Shown here piece by piece: positions 1 to 11,430 of a stretch of 64,000 bases of DNA. Numbering within the stretch: the stretch's first letter is position 1; every line of letters begins with the position of its first letter. The DNA comes from Gnetum montanum. Taxonomy: Eukaryota > Streptophyta > Gnetopsida > Gnetales > Gnetaceae. Under the pieces are notes generated by a model that worked only from the letters and a program-made list of their open reading frames with translations, had not been told where the DNA came from and made no database searches. The position numbers and the translations under genes are program-made. The stretch spans positions 1,025,020 to 1,089,019 of the forward strand of contig MNCI01004504.1 in NCBI GenBank assembly GCA_015680685.1, read 5' to 3'.

Positions 1-629
1 GTACACACCCGTGGGTGCTCGTAACTAAGTCGTACTTATCACACGTTCTAGCCTAGCAATGAGCAGCCGATTCCTCAACTAGCCGTACACATCGGACTAC
101 TACTGGGATTACCAAGCGCAGAATCCTGGAATACGCTACTGGGTTACCAAGCAGCCAATGCTCGTAATTGAGTCGTACTCATGCATTGCGTCAAGCAGCC
201 AATTCCTTGACTAGCCGTACACGTCCGTAGACGCTCGTAATCAAGTCGTACTTGAACGCACTAGGAAAGTAGTAAATGAAAGCAATAAATGAAACCACGT
301 GCTGCAAGGTTTATCCAATCAAGTTCGTCTTTATTGCCGTACACAACTTGGGTTTAGGTTACAAGCTGCTCGAATAAAGAGCCGTTCATTCTAGGACTCC
401 TACTGTGGGCACATGGGAAAAATTCTAACTCTGGAGTGATCAATCTGCCAGAGCTTCGCTACTTCTAGCCAGGATTGGGAAATGAAGGGAGCATCGCCTC
501 TTATTTATAGATATGATGGTGGGACGCGATATCGCGTACGCGATATCGCAGGGTAAGATGTGATATCACATGGGATGCGATATCACGGTGGCACGCGATA
601 TCGCGGCACATGCAGGTCGTGTCTCATCA
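1..629 (-). mobile_element. R1-family LTR, minus orientation, cut by window start
   Basis: This is a long terminal repeat of a Ty3/gypsy-like family. Read on the minus strand it begins TGATGAGACACG at 629. It shares long blocks with 8,756-9,522 in the same orientation, including the 'actgggattaccaagc' and 'ctactgggttaccaag' motifs, a TTATTTATAG box and 'gggacgcgatatcgcg'. It also shares the 'agagttagaat' and 'actcctactg' blocks with 3,791-4,589 read in the opposite direction. Positions 521-605 hold about five degenerate copies of a palindrome based on CGCGATATCGCG. It abuts integrase sequence of opposite orientation at 640, so it is probably an insertion into that element. The outer end lies beyond the window, so no target duplication can be checked. 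Confidence 0.7.
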
Positions 630-639
630 CTAGGTAAAA

Positions 640-1790
640 CACTTCATGGAGATCAACAGACACCTCTACAAGATGTGCGCCGATGGCCTAGTTCGATGGT
701 GTATCCTTGATGCTAATCAACGACACATTCTCTAGGATGCTTATGAAGGTCCTTGTGGGGGCCACTATGTTGGGAGATGCACAACCATTAAAATCCTAGT
801 GGCAGAGTATTATTGGCCAACACTCTTAAGGGATGCTCATTAATATGTTCACTTTTGTGAATGTTGCCAACAAGATGGTGGAATGACTGCTCGAATGGAG
901 GGACCTCAATAGTGGATCCAACTATTGGAACCCTTCGACATTCATGGGTTTCATCATGCCCATATCAAATGGAAAGGCATACATCATAGTCGTTGTTGAT
1001 TATTGTACGAAATGGGAAAAAGAAATAGCCATCACCAACTATACATCTTCTACTGCTACTTGGCTTGTACAACAAAATGTTATAAACAAGTTTGGTGTAT
1101 CATGTGCATTAATTTATGATAATGGAACTTACTTTATAGGCACTACCTTTTGGAAGCTCATGCAACACTTGTGGGTTGAACATAAGCTCACAACACCCTA
1201 CCACCTGCAAGCTAATGGTAAAGTTGATGTCACCAATAGGGAAATCACAAGGATTCTAATAGGAACTATCAGCAAATATAGGAAAGATTGGAGCATGAAA
1301 CTCAACGATGCACTTTGGGCCTATCACTCGACATAGAAACTTCCTATAGGCTATTCTCTCTACAAGCTAGTGTATGGAAAACTAGCAACACTTCCTATTC
1401 AATCTGAGCTTTGTACACTTTCAATAGCTTGTGATCTTAACCTTGACTTAAGTCTAGCACAAAAAGAAAGATTAATGAATCTCAACTTGCTAGATGAAAA
1501 CCAATTGGTGGCCCTATCATTTAACAAGTTGCACAAGGCATTCAACAAAAAGTGCCATGATCTTAAAATTAGAAAAATCAAATTTCAACTAGGAGATAAG
1601 GTCCTGTACTAGAATCCCACACATTTACCTCAATGAACTAAGTTTCAAACATTGTGGGAAGGATCTTATATAATTAATGAAACTTTTCCTTCTAAGGCCA
1701 TGATGATCTACAAACCTGAGAGCCCAAACAAGAAATAGCTGGTCAACATACAACAAGTTAAACCTTTCCATAAGCATAAGCCACTAAATA
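640..1790 (+). pseudogene. Decayed Ty3/gypsy integrase (C-terminal pol)
   Basis: Reading on the plus strand with several stops and shifts gives the integrase zinc-binding region (GPCGGHY, then EYYWPTLLRDAH and CECCQQDGG) at about 740-890. The catalytic core follows: VVVDYCTKWE, then IYDNGTYF near 1,110-1,140, then QANGKVDVTNRE near 1,210-1,245. The last catalytic position normally has Glu in this context (GQxEVxNRE); here it is Asp. The LWAYHST block and a 1,370-1,612 piece resembling the integrase C-terminal region (LGDKVLY) follow. In-frame stops lie at several points, including just after LWAYHST at 1,334-1,336, so it is dead. The RNase H and RT that should precede it are replaced by the reverse-oriented LTR at 1-629. 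Confidence 0.8.
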
Positions 1791-1799
1791 CAAAAAACA

Positions 1800-3790
1800 C
1801 CTCATCAGATGGATGACCATGCTCAATATTTCAGATCTCCTCATTTCAACTTAGTCATGGGGAAGATGGCCATCCATGCTAACCATATAAGTGGCTCCTT
1901 AGTTTTTCACATTTTTGTTTTACACCTTGTTACTTTTACAATTTTTTGTGTTGCACATTCTTTATTTTACATCTTTTTATTTTCATGTTATTAATCTTTT
2001 CTAATTTTTTTTACACCTTTGTTAGTACATTTGCTATTTTTTGAATATTTTACACTTTCTTTTATATTTTCTTTTATTCTGGTGTGATTTTCCAACTTTT
2101 TGTTAATAAGTGCCAGGCACAATGGTAATAAGAATGTTTAGTTATTTGATTGTTGGTGGGTTCTAGCTTTGAATTTTGTTATGGATAATTAGGACATGGT
2201 TTCTTTTTCATGCAATAGGTAGTGAGTCCACAACATCCACCCATTCACAAACTCTATGGTTTTTCTTGTTATGGAAGCGTGTAGTCTCTTTTTCATTAAT
2301 AAAAATTTAACAACCTCATGACTTTGGTAGTTTCTGAATCTAGAAAGGATTCAAAGGTTTGAACAAGGTGTGACTTCAAGGGGATTTGGTACTCTTTGTA
2401 TGTTTCTGCTTACTTGGGTGCATGTGTGTTTTCATGGATTCCTTACCGTTCTGTATCAACCAATAACAGGAAGTTGAATAAGTCTTTACATGGTGTGGTT
2501 CCCATCAACAAATAAAAGAAAAAGAAAAAAATGATGGGAATTCAAAGCATACCCCTTAGAAAAACTAAATGGGCTATAAGCACTAGTTATGGAACTAGAA
2601 AGACATGTTACCTATGCTTGAAGGTCTCCTCTAACTAGGGCCCTTCTTCACTTCCTACTTCTCTTTTCTTCTCTAATAAGGAATGGTGGTTGTTCTGTGT
2701 AAGCACTCTTATGTCTCAGGGGGGTGGACTGGTCTTAGAATGGTGATGTGATGTCACTGAACATGGTCAGTTTTGGTCTAGACTAAGGATGGATCTTATC
2801 AGTCATTTAACCATAAAATTCACAAGGGACTTCATGTGACTTTAATTAGGAACTCCTTTCCACTATCTCTTTTTTCCACCTATGCTTTCCATGCCTCACC
2901 TTAGTGCCAGTTTCATGTTCTTGTTCAATGTCTTGGTTTGATGTGTCGAAATTCTTAGGTAGTTTCTTTGAGGTTTTTGCATTTAACTTTTTGAACCATT
3001 AATCACCCATGGGATCCACCGACTCCTCGGTTGAAGTTATGTAAGGACAATATAAGGCCTATGCTTGCTTTGGAAAGGATCCACTTACATATCTTTTGGT
3101 TGGGTTAGTTAAGTTCTTTACCCTTAGACATTCTCACAATCAAATCCTTTTGCATGCCTTATCAATGACATCAAATTGTGCGCATCTTCACAACGTTTTT
3201 CAATGTAGTACTCTTTTTATTTACTTAAAATCCTTAAACTCTCTTTCAGATTCCATTGGGTTTGAAATTTTTCAAATTTAATAATGAATCGCTTATCCAC
3301 TTCACCTATTTTTTAACTTTCCCGCTAACATTATTAACAAAATCAATCCACCACAATCACAACCTCACCAAATGTAAACACCAACAAGACAAGGTACTTC
3401 AAAGCTATTCATTATACATTACACACTAATTCGTGATTTTGTTGTGACTGTAGTGGAAAGAGTGGACTGGAAGCGAGATTGTTTTCATCAAAGGATAAGT
3501 AGTAGCATCATGTGACGAGGACTATTCATGATCATTAAATCTTCTTCCTTGCTGTTCAGTTGCCAGAGGAGTTGGATGTTAGTTTTGTCTATGGTGTTCA
3601 CTTTTCTTATCATGAACACCCAATTTTGTAAAAGATTGTAATCTGTACACTTGGGAACTTAGAGTCTGTTTGTTCCATCTAAGTTAGTCTGTATGTTAGT
3701 CAATAATTCCATACCTACCCAATATTTTATAAGGAACTTGTTCCTTCACTTCTTCACTCGAGGACAAGTTTTCATTCAATTGTGGGAATA
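1800..3790 (+). mobile_element. 3' non-coding region and polypurine tract of R1 element
   Basis: There is no credible gene here. The stretch runs from the integrase end to the LTR at 3,791. It is homologous, in inverted orientation, to about 11,430-9,523: both contain T-rich 'gttttacac' runs, 'gtgacttcaaggggatttgg', and a terminal 'ctcgaggacaagttttcattcaa' just before the LTR. That last motif with the following purine-rich 'ttgtgggaata' is the expected position of the plus-strand primer (polypurine tract). Short reading frames at 1,809-1,994 and 3,096-3,281 have no support. Confidence 0.6.
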
Positions 3791-4589
3791 TGATGAATTA
3801 TGTTTTGATCTACTCCAATATCAGATGCCTGATATCAAACCTCAAGATGTGATGTCGAATATCTGATATTGCAAGGTATATGCTGGTTTATAAATATAGT
3901 GCTTGGACTCATGATTTTCAGATAGTTTTTTGGTCATAGCATAGCAAAGTTCTTACAGTTTATTTTCTCTAGAGTTAGAATATTTTTTGAGTGCCCGCAA
4001 TAAGAGTCTGAGTGTGTATAGATCTTTGTTCAAACATTGATGTACCTAAGCACAACAGTGTGGCAAAAATAAAGATGAGCTCTTTGGATCATTCTTGCAG
4101 CATTGAGAATATATTAATGTTTCTTTGATGCATTTAATATTCATGCACTTTAGTTAAGCAATCAATTTCCAGTTATTAATAAACATAAGCACAACCACTT
4201 TGAGCATACGTGTAGCACTTGGTAACCTAGAGACACTTAATGTTTGGTAACCCAACAATGCTACATGCATTCAAGATGTGTCTGGGGAGTGGGAATGGGT
4301 ACTTGTGTTAGGCTAGCTAGATAGTAGATTAGTTATATATTAAATTTCTCTACCTTTCATTCTTGTTCTAGGTGATTAATTTATAAAACATAAAAATGAT
4401 ATAAATCATATACCTTAGTTGCACTTAACCATAAAATTGTATCTCACTAGTGGAATTGAGAAGACAACGATTGTTCCAATTAGATTTCACTTTCTTGAAA
4501 TTGGTGTACTTAAGAACTTAGGGTTTATAGAGTTCAACTAGATTGCATGTGAGTGCTCGTATATTGTTGGACATAGCGGTATCTCATCA
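3791..4589 (+). mobile_element. R1-family LTR, plus orientation
   Basis: The LTR begins TGATGAATTATG and ends CTCATCA. It is about 799 bp long, with a polypurine-like tract directly to its left and a primer-binding site directly to its right. Internal blocks match 1-629 and 8,756-9,522 in reverse complement ('ctctagagttagaat', then 'gagtgcccgcaataagagtct', then 'aaataaagatgagctc'). Because it is bordered by 3'-end sequence on one side and 5'-start sequence on the other, it looks like an LTR shared by two elements or left by recombination between tandem copies. Confidence 0.7.
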
Positions 4590-4590
4590 T

Positions 4591-4608
4591 TGGCACCATT
4601 GTCGAGGA
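4591..4608 (+). other. Primer-binding site, tRNA-Asp type
   Basis: The sequence tggcaccattgtcgagga matches the typical plant gypsy primer-binding site complementary to the tRNA-Asp 3' end (TGGCGCCGTTGCCGGGGA) at 14 of 18 positions. It lies one base after the LTR end at 4,589, as expected for the start of an element's internal region. The four mismatches are all G-to-A or C-to-T, consistent with age and deamination. Confidence 0.65.
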
Positions 4609-7600
4609 TCTTTTAGTTGTTACGTGCGCTATCTAGGATCTAGTGAGAGTTATTCAAAATTGTTGGAATGAACCCTAGCATCATATCACACTTTAAAATA
4701 ATGACAACAATATTTAAAAGCACATTGTGTTTTTATTCTCTAACATAAAAAGTCTTCTTCTCATAGGAGTAATTCTCTGCCCAAGTTTAACAGAGTACAT
4801 TAGTTGGTGCCTCAACCATACAGAGTGGTATATGCTCATCCTGGTGAGTATGGACCAAATCACACCTTCATCCTATGCTAGGATGAACAACTGTAGTGGT
4901 GTAACATGGAGGGCAACATTGTGTTACCGCCTGATTGATCCATTTTTGCAATGCTCCAACAAATGTTTATACAATGGGGTCTCCAAGGACTTCATGCTGA
5001 GTATAAGAATATGCTTCATCATACTCTCATAACCTATCAAATATGTGTCCTTGAGTTATGCAATGTACATGAAGTCCAATTACAAAAATTGTGGAGAGAT
5101 CATTACTAGATCGATTGAAATTACAAAAACTTGAGTGTTGCATTAGAAAATTTATTTGAGTGGATGTATTACAAAAATGATAAAAATAAAAAAGAATGGA
5201 TAGACATCAAAAGTTTACAAAATTGTAGAAGCCTTAGAGAAATCTTTTGACGATGATTCTTCATGTTATATTTAGTAGTGGTAGTTCTTGCAACCTTGGT
5301 TGCTTTTTTTCCACCCTCTCTTTCATGCAGAACTTTTGAAGGATAGACCAAAATATCTCATCACTGGTCCATGGGTCTCTAGGTAGCACTCATGTGACGT
5401 TCTAACTCTTGGATGTAATACTTGCACATGTTCATGTGCTTCTCCTCTTAGCCTCTTCTCCTTACAAAACTCTTTTTAATATTATTTGTAATTACCAAAA
5501 CATTAATGTTAGTTTTAGAAATTTTTCCTTAGTAGTCAAACTCTTGTCAGACCCTTGGTTAAATTAAAATTTAAATGAATTTGTTGTTATGGGTACAAAA
5601 TGACCATAGAATAACATTCCTAAGGCTCCAAAGGAACTAAAATCATCAAATTCTAAGTTAATTTGATTACTCTTACTATTAGTTACTTTAATATTTGAAA
5701 AGGGAGTGTTAGAAAAATTTTCAAAAAAGTCATATCCTTAGGGATCCCATGATAGAGAGATCAACTTCAATAGCCTACAAGTATTCAAACAAGTCAAATC
5801 AAAGGTCGATTCACAAGATATTGTACATGCACTAGGATATTGAAAATCATGAGGACTATACATTTTAAGTTTTGAAATGGCCAAGAAATAGGGGATTTTG
5901 AGAAAAATTTAATATAAAAGTACTAAAAATTAATCAAAGTGGATGAGAACTAGATCCCAAAATCATGCATGAATTTAGAGAGATTACCCATGATGTCCCT
6001 TAATGTGTAAGGTTGGATCAGACTTATGATCAATAAAAGTCACACAAGTGGATCCTTCCCAAATTAGGGTCTTGCTTGTAATGCCCTTACATAACCACTT
6101 GTATAGGTGTTTGTTGGCACCTTAGAAGTTAAATTAGGCTCTTGCCTATAATGCCCTTACTTAACCTTGGTTGGAATCCTACAGTATGTTATAGAAAATC
6201 GTACAGTTCATACTTACACCATGTTAGTGAGTTGGAATGGAATAAAAATAGATTGTAGAATTGGAACATGAGGTAACTTACTATGGTTATAGTGGATGTC
6301 ATTTATGATGTGTGATTAAAATGATCATTATATGTATTTGTTGGAATTTCCAACCAAGTTTAACCACCACCATGGGACCACTAACCACCACGTGAAGACA
6401 TTAGTACTTAACAAGAAAATAGAAAACATACTATTAGTATTTTTGAAAATAAATAAATAATTATTGATGTTTAGCATGTGGACCTTAGTCATTGGTTAGA
6501 GGAGAGCCTTTAAACATAGATCACTTTCCATTCTAGCCTCATAGTTAATGCTAATCCTATTAGAGGCCACATGCCTTTATAGTAATGTAATAAGGTAACA
6601 CTTATTTTCAAAGGATGCTTCCCAAATATAATAAAATTATGAATGGTAATGCATTAATGTAGGGCCAGTGGGACCATATCCTCTTGGTTTTTTCTCTTTC
6701 TTCCAAACCATAGTGGTCATGGATTAATTATAGTTTTTAATGTGATAGGAACCACATTACTCCCATGAAAAGGACCTCTTATCAATAGGAATGGAGTTTA
6801 GATGATGTGATCTCATTACCATGTGTAATTAATCCTTCTGCAATTCGATATCATATGGAAAAATTCCAACTTATGGTATCAATTCTTGCATTGTGACTTA
6901 CAAAATTATAAACAAAAACATAAACAAATAACCCAAGAAAATAAGAAATAATAAATAAATGAAAAATAAGAAGATATGTAAAATGTATTATGACATAAGA
7001 AAATGGAAAGAAATGGAAAAGTAAAAAAATAGTAAAAATAGAAAAAATGATAAAAATTATAAAATAAAAAAGTAACAATGAACTCATTAGTTTCTAATTC
7101 AAGATGAAGCATCTTGTCCATGACTAAACTCATGGTTGAATATTTGGAAAATGAACCATATATTACTTGGGTAATACATCATAGGTTTCCTATTTATTAT
7201 CTTTAGCAATTTATGTTTTTTCTTGTTAGCCTATTGAACATTAATGATAATTAGGTTTTGATTAATTGGAGACACATATTTTGTTGGACTAGAAGATCTT
7301 TTCATTATAGAGAGTCCAAATATATTTTCTTTTTGAATTTCTATTTTAGTTTTAGCCCTTCTTATTCATCATTTTTTTGTGTATGATTAGGGTGAAGGAT
7401 GTATTTTTCTAAGTTGTCAATTTGGTTCATTTTCTGAGTACAAGAACTAATAAGTGAATTGAATTTTTCCATGCATGTTTTCGAAAATTTGACTCTTTCA
7501 TTTCTTAGCCATTGGGTATTTTCTTATTTTGCGGCTACTATGTAGACATGTTTTTGCATACATAGCTATTTTTCAAGTTTGTTGCAGGCTAGTATAGTTG

Positions 7601-7740
7601 CTATTTTTAGGCTTTGGATTTTTGACCTAGAACTACATCTTGTATCATCATGTGTGATGCATGGAATTTTATGTTGCTTTACTATGTCATGTTCAATATC
7701 CTTGGCAATGTCCAAGTAGAGGTTTTGGATTTCTATTTTA
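4609..7740. other. AT-rich degraded sequence, no gene seen
   Basis: This is probably the remains of the internal region that followed the primer-binding site at 4,591, but no gag or pol motif can be recognised. Reading frames at 4,727-5,032, 5,169-5,351 and 6,851-7,133 are short, low-complexity and lack family motifs. The 6,890-7,080 stretch is a simple A-rich run of 'aaaaat/aaataag' words. Confidence 0.45.
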
Positions 7741-7749
7741 GCATTGACG

Positions 7750-8560
7750 ATGCTAAGTCAAGCTCTTTCCATGATCATTAAGAATTCATCCTTGTTCTTC
7801 TTCACATTGATCATGAGGAAATTTTTTGGATAAGACCACCCATCAATAGTAGTCATCACATCATCTATCTTCTCTAGTGGGATAGTGATGGATTGATTTG
7901 CAAGCTTCAACTTGTTATCACACTTCTTAAGTAGTGACAAGTTTGAAGCTTTGTACATTTCTTATGAGATCAAATTTACACTTGGGCCTGAGTCCAATAT
8001 AACTTTACATAGTGAATTTATAGTAATTTTCAAATAGATTAAGGGACTCCATGGGTCTATCCTCCTTTTGAAAAGAGATTTTTCCTTAATCTAATTATTC
8101 ACTGCATGAGTGAGCATGACAGTTTTCATGTCTTAATTTGGAGTGGCAATGGTTGTTAGCTCTTGCATGAGATTAGGAGGCGTTATTGTAACAAAGAGAG
8201 TTGCATCATATGAACCTTGTGATAGTGTAAGTAGTGTTCTTCTATTGAGATTGTGGTGGCAATTATCCTTGCATTGATGCTGGTGGCATAGATGGAAGAT
8301 GAGTGTGAAAGTATTAAATAGGATATGATGGATGGTAAAAGACAGAATGGTAATTCCACATAAGGTATTGTAAGTTAATGATTTTCATGAGGGGAGTAGT
8401 AAGTAGAGGCATGGGTAGTGGAACCATTGGAAGAAACATGTTGTTGAACATAGTATCCATAAGGGTTTGGTTGATGATAACAACATTGTTGCATTGGTTG
8501 TGGCATTCCCCACAACTATGGATTTTATAATAGCCCATATTTTTGGATATTAGAGTTAGT
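7750..8560 (-). pseudogene. Decayed gypsy gag C-terminus and aspartic protease
   Basis: On the minus strand, 8,538-8,314 encodes a frame beginning MGYYKIHSCGECHNQC, like the cysteine-rich end of an Athila-type Gag. Downstream, the aspartic protease active-site motif is readable as ILDSGPSVNLIS at about 8,000-7,965, then KASNLSLLKKCDNKLKLANQ and the block ending NFLMINV (7,958-7,758). That order (DSG, then a 'LADxS..PxG' region, then 'F..DF..LD') is typical of Ty3/gypsy proteases of the Athila type. Stops and shifts interrupt it, and no RT follows further left. Confidence 0.6.
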
Positions 8561-8755
8561 ATCTTTTATCATGCTTGAGTGTGTTTTTCCTATGCTTATA
8601 TGATAAACTTATCCATTATGTGCTATGTAATATGATGAATTATGCTTTGAGATGTATTTATAATTATTTATTTTTATTGATGTTTTATAGTTCGTTTAAT
8701 TTATGTATGAGTATTTCACTAACTAGATGGATGAGCTTGATAGGTTTTTAATGAG

Positions 8756-9522
8756 TGGCGAGGTACCCCTACACTCAACCATACGAATACGAGCGTTACA
8801 CATGCGATCTAGTCGAACTCCGTAGATGGACTAGTTGTGGCATCTAGATAGTTAGCCTTAGGTCGTAGTTCATTGTCTTCCCACCTAGACTAGTATTATC
8901 TTTGTCACGTATGGTTTAGTCTAGAGTGGGGTGTATGATGTGGTTTCTAATCTAATGCTACTCCTGAAGACAATGGAAAATAATATTAACTAATCTAGGA
9001 GAGAGAGAGGGTGAGAGAATCTAAGCTAGCCTAAGTACGATGAGCATCCATTCCTTAATCATCTGTATACATCCTGAACTTCGTGCACGACTGCCACTGG
9101 GATTACCAAGCACATGGCTTAAGTATGCTACTGGGTTACCAAGTAGTCACACTTAAATGCTCGTGATTAAGTCATACTCATTTCACGTTACTAGGAGATA
9201 AGGGTGAATAGAGATTAATTATCTAGGAAAGCATTTAAACATTAATAGTAATTAATTCCTATTTAGCTTAGTTCGTATGCTGAAAGGTTTATTAGAAAGT
9301 TCATCTTTATTGTTGTACACAAATGTGTGCTCAGGTAAAATTTTCTCGAATAAAGATCTGTTCACTTTAAGACTCCTACTGCGGGCACATGGAAATTATT
9401 CTAACTCTGGAATGGTAAAACTACTATAGTTTAGCTAAGGGTCTAAGTCTCGATGGGAAAACAAAGGAAGTCCACCTCTTATTTATAGAATTGACGATGG
9501 GACGCGATATCGCGGCTCATCA
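8756..9522 (-). mobile_element. R1-family LTR (3' LTR of the 9.5-13 kb gag-only element)
   Basis: Read on the minus strand it runs TGATGAGCCGCGATATCG... to ...GGTACCTCGCCA, about 767 bp. It is preceded on that strand by the polypurine-like tract and the CTCGAGGACGAG motif at 9,523-9,560. It shares long blocks with 1-629 in the same orientation, and its end shows 'ctagatcgcatgtg', matching the end of the 3,791-4,589 LTR. A CGCGATATCGCG palindrome lies at about 9,503-9,514. Its left neighbour (8,755 and below) has no primer-binding site, so that side is probably target DNA. Confidence 0.7.
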
Positions 9523-11430
9523 TACCCCCATGACTGAATGAAAACTCGTCCTCGAGTTCCTTACTAAATATTGGGAAGGTATGGAATTATTGACTTGAAT
9601 GATACTAATGGTAAATGGGGTGACATGTGAATGGATCGTCAATACAAAACATGGAAAAACTAGTGTTCATGACAACAAGAGTGAACACTTTATACATTTG
9701 ACATCAAGCCTTATTTGGCAGCTGAGAGAGAAGAGAGAAGAGAGAAGAAGTCTGTTGCTACCAAAGCCAAGATTGCATCTTTCATTGTCCATCCATAAGT
9801 GCGCCATCAATCTTGTTCCTTGCATAACTGCTTCAGCACCGAACCATTCCAAGTGTTCCTTCCAGATCCGATCTGTTAGTGTATGATTTCCATCTGCACA
9901 CACAACACAATCTTATATTAGCAAGGGTAAATGAATCACAATGCGGTTGATACCTTGCTTTGGTGTTAGGTCCATTGGCTGAGTTATGATATGGCTGATG
10001 CGGATTTTGGAGGTGTAAAACTGGTGACTACCCGAGGTGTAGGGGTTAGGAGAAAATTGAAAAAATATGACCAGGACCCCCATGACTGAGAGCGAACCTC
10101 CGATAGTGAGAGAATGGAAAAAGATAAGGAATATGAAAGATGGAGAAAAAGAGACAATTGTAATGCTGATGAAATGGATGTCAGATATGGAAATGAACAA
10201 AATAGAAATTTATTGCAAAAATGTTTAAGGGAAAGAAATTAACTGATGCACAAAATAGGAATGCCAGTGGGTTCTCCACAAAGCAACCTCATGCCCTTAA
10301 TGCCCTGACATTCCCACATTCAAAGAGTCCGTAGGCTCTGGAAATGTCATTTGGAAGCAAGAGTTAAAGTCTTAACCACGAGTTTACCAAAAATAAAACA
10401 ATGTATCAGCCAAAATATAGACTACTAATACAACTGGCAATGAAGTGAACAATGAAGGAAGAACGATGGAAAGAAGAGAATGGAATGGAGTCTCAAGAAC
10501 AAGGTGATGTAGAACCCCTTGTGTGTTAATGGTTAATGTGACTTAGTAGATCTCATTCCAAATCCAGCCTCAAACAATCCACATCCAGTGACTTCGCATT
10601 AATACATTTGGCTAATCCATCCACTTGAAGTAACATGAATGCCTCCATCAAAGAGTCACCACCATTCTGACGAAATGAGAAAGGAGAAAGTGGGAAGCGA
10701 GAAGGGGCCATAGTTAGAGGGAACATGTTTTTAGTTCCATAACCAGTGCTTGTAGCCTAGATGATTATTTCATCTATGGGATGTGCTTTGAATTCCCACT
10801 GCCTTTTTTTTTTTCATGAGAACCACACCATGCAAAGACTTATTATTTTTATTTTTATTTTTATTCACTCAGCTTCCTGATAATGGGGTAATGTCAAAAT
10901 AGTAAGAAAACTTAAGAAGGAAACATCTAAGAACCCAAGAGAATGGCCAACAAAAATGCATCAAGTCCCCTTGAAGTCACACCCTTTTCGATCCTTGAGT
11001 CCTTCCTTAGTTTGAGAAATGCCCAGTCATTGATTCGTTAATAGTTCTTATTATTTTGAAGAAAGGGACTGTACACTTCCAAGCCAAGAGGGACTATAGA
11101 AATTTATGGATCCATGGGTGAAGTGGACTCATTGCCTGTTATATCAAAAAACCATACCTTAGTATCAACAGTATGACTTATAGGTAAAAACCAAACATTA
11201 GCAACCAATAGAATACAGTTCATACCACCATCAGGAGCACTTATTAGGTGATGAACTTAACAAAATAAGTGAACACACAAATAAACGAAAATGTATGAAT
11301 AATGTTGTAAAACAAAAAAGAAGAAAAGTTAAAGAAATTTGTAAAACAAAAATGTGTAAAACAAAAAGTTGTAAAATTAAAGAAAATGAAAATTTTTTAT
11401 TAATCCTACTTGCTATTAGAATGGGGGATA
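9523..11430 (-). mobile_element. 3' non-coding region of the R1 gag-only element
   Basis: This is the inverted homologue of 1,800-3,790. Matching blocks include the T-rich 'gttttacac' segment (about 11,280-11,390), 'gtgacttcaaggggacttg' (about 10,960) and the CTCGAGGACGAG box next to the LTR (about 9,543-9,555). Short frames on either strand (9,599-9,886, 9,667-9,903, 9,913-10,200) have no conserved motifs and are not supported. A (TTTTTA)n run lies near 10,845-10,865. Confidence 0.55.

Noticed and set aside
4727-5032. 101-codon plus frame after the primer-binding site, a possible gag start
   Set aside because: No gag capsid or zinc-knuckle words. Composition is ordinary for translated AT-rich sequence.
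8634-8755. Sequence TGATGAATTATGCTTTGAGATG, like the start of the LTR at 3,791
   Set aside because: Only about 20 bases match and no polypurine tract precedes it. It may be a scrap of an R1 LTR, but I cannot support a feature.
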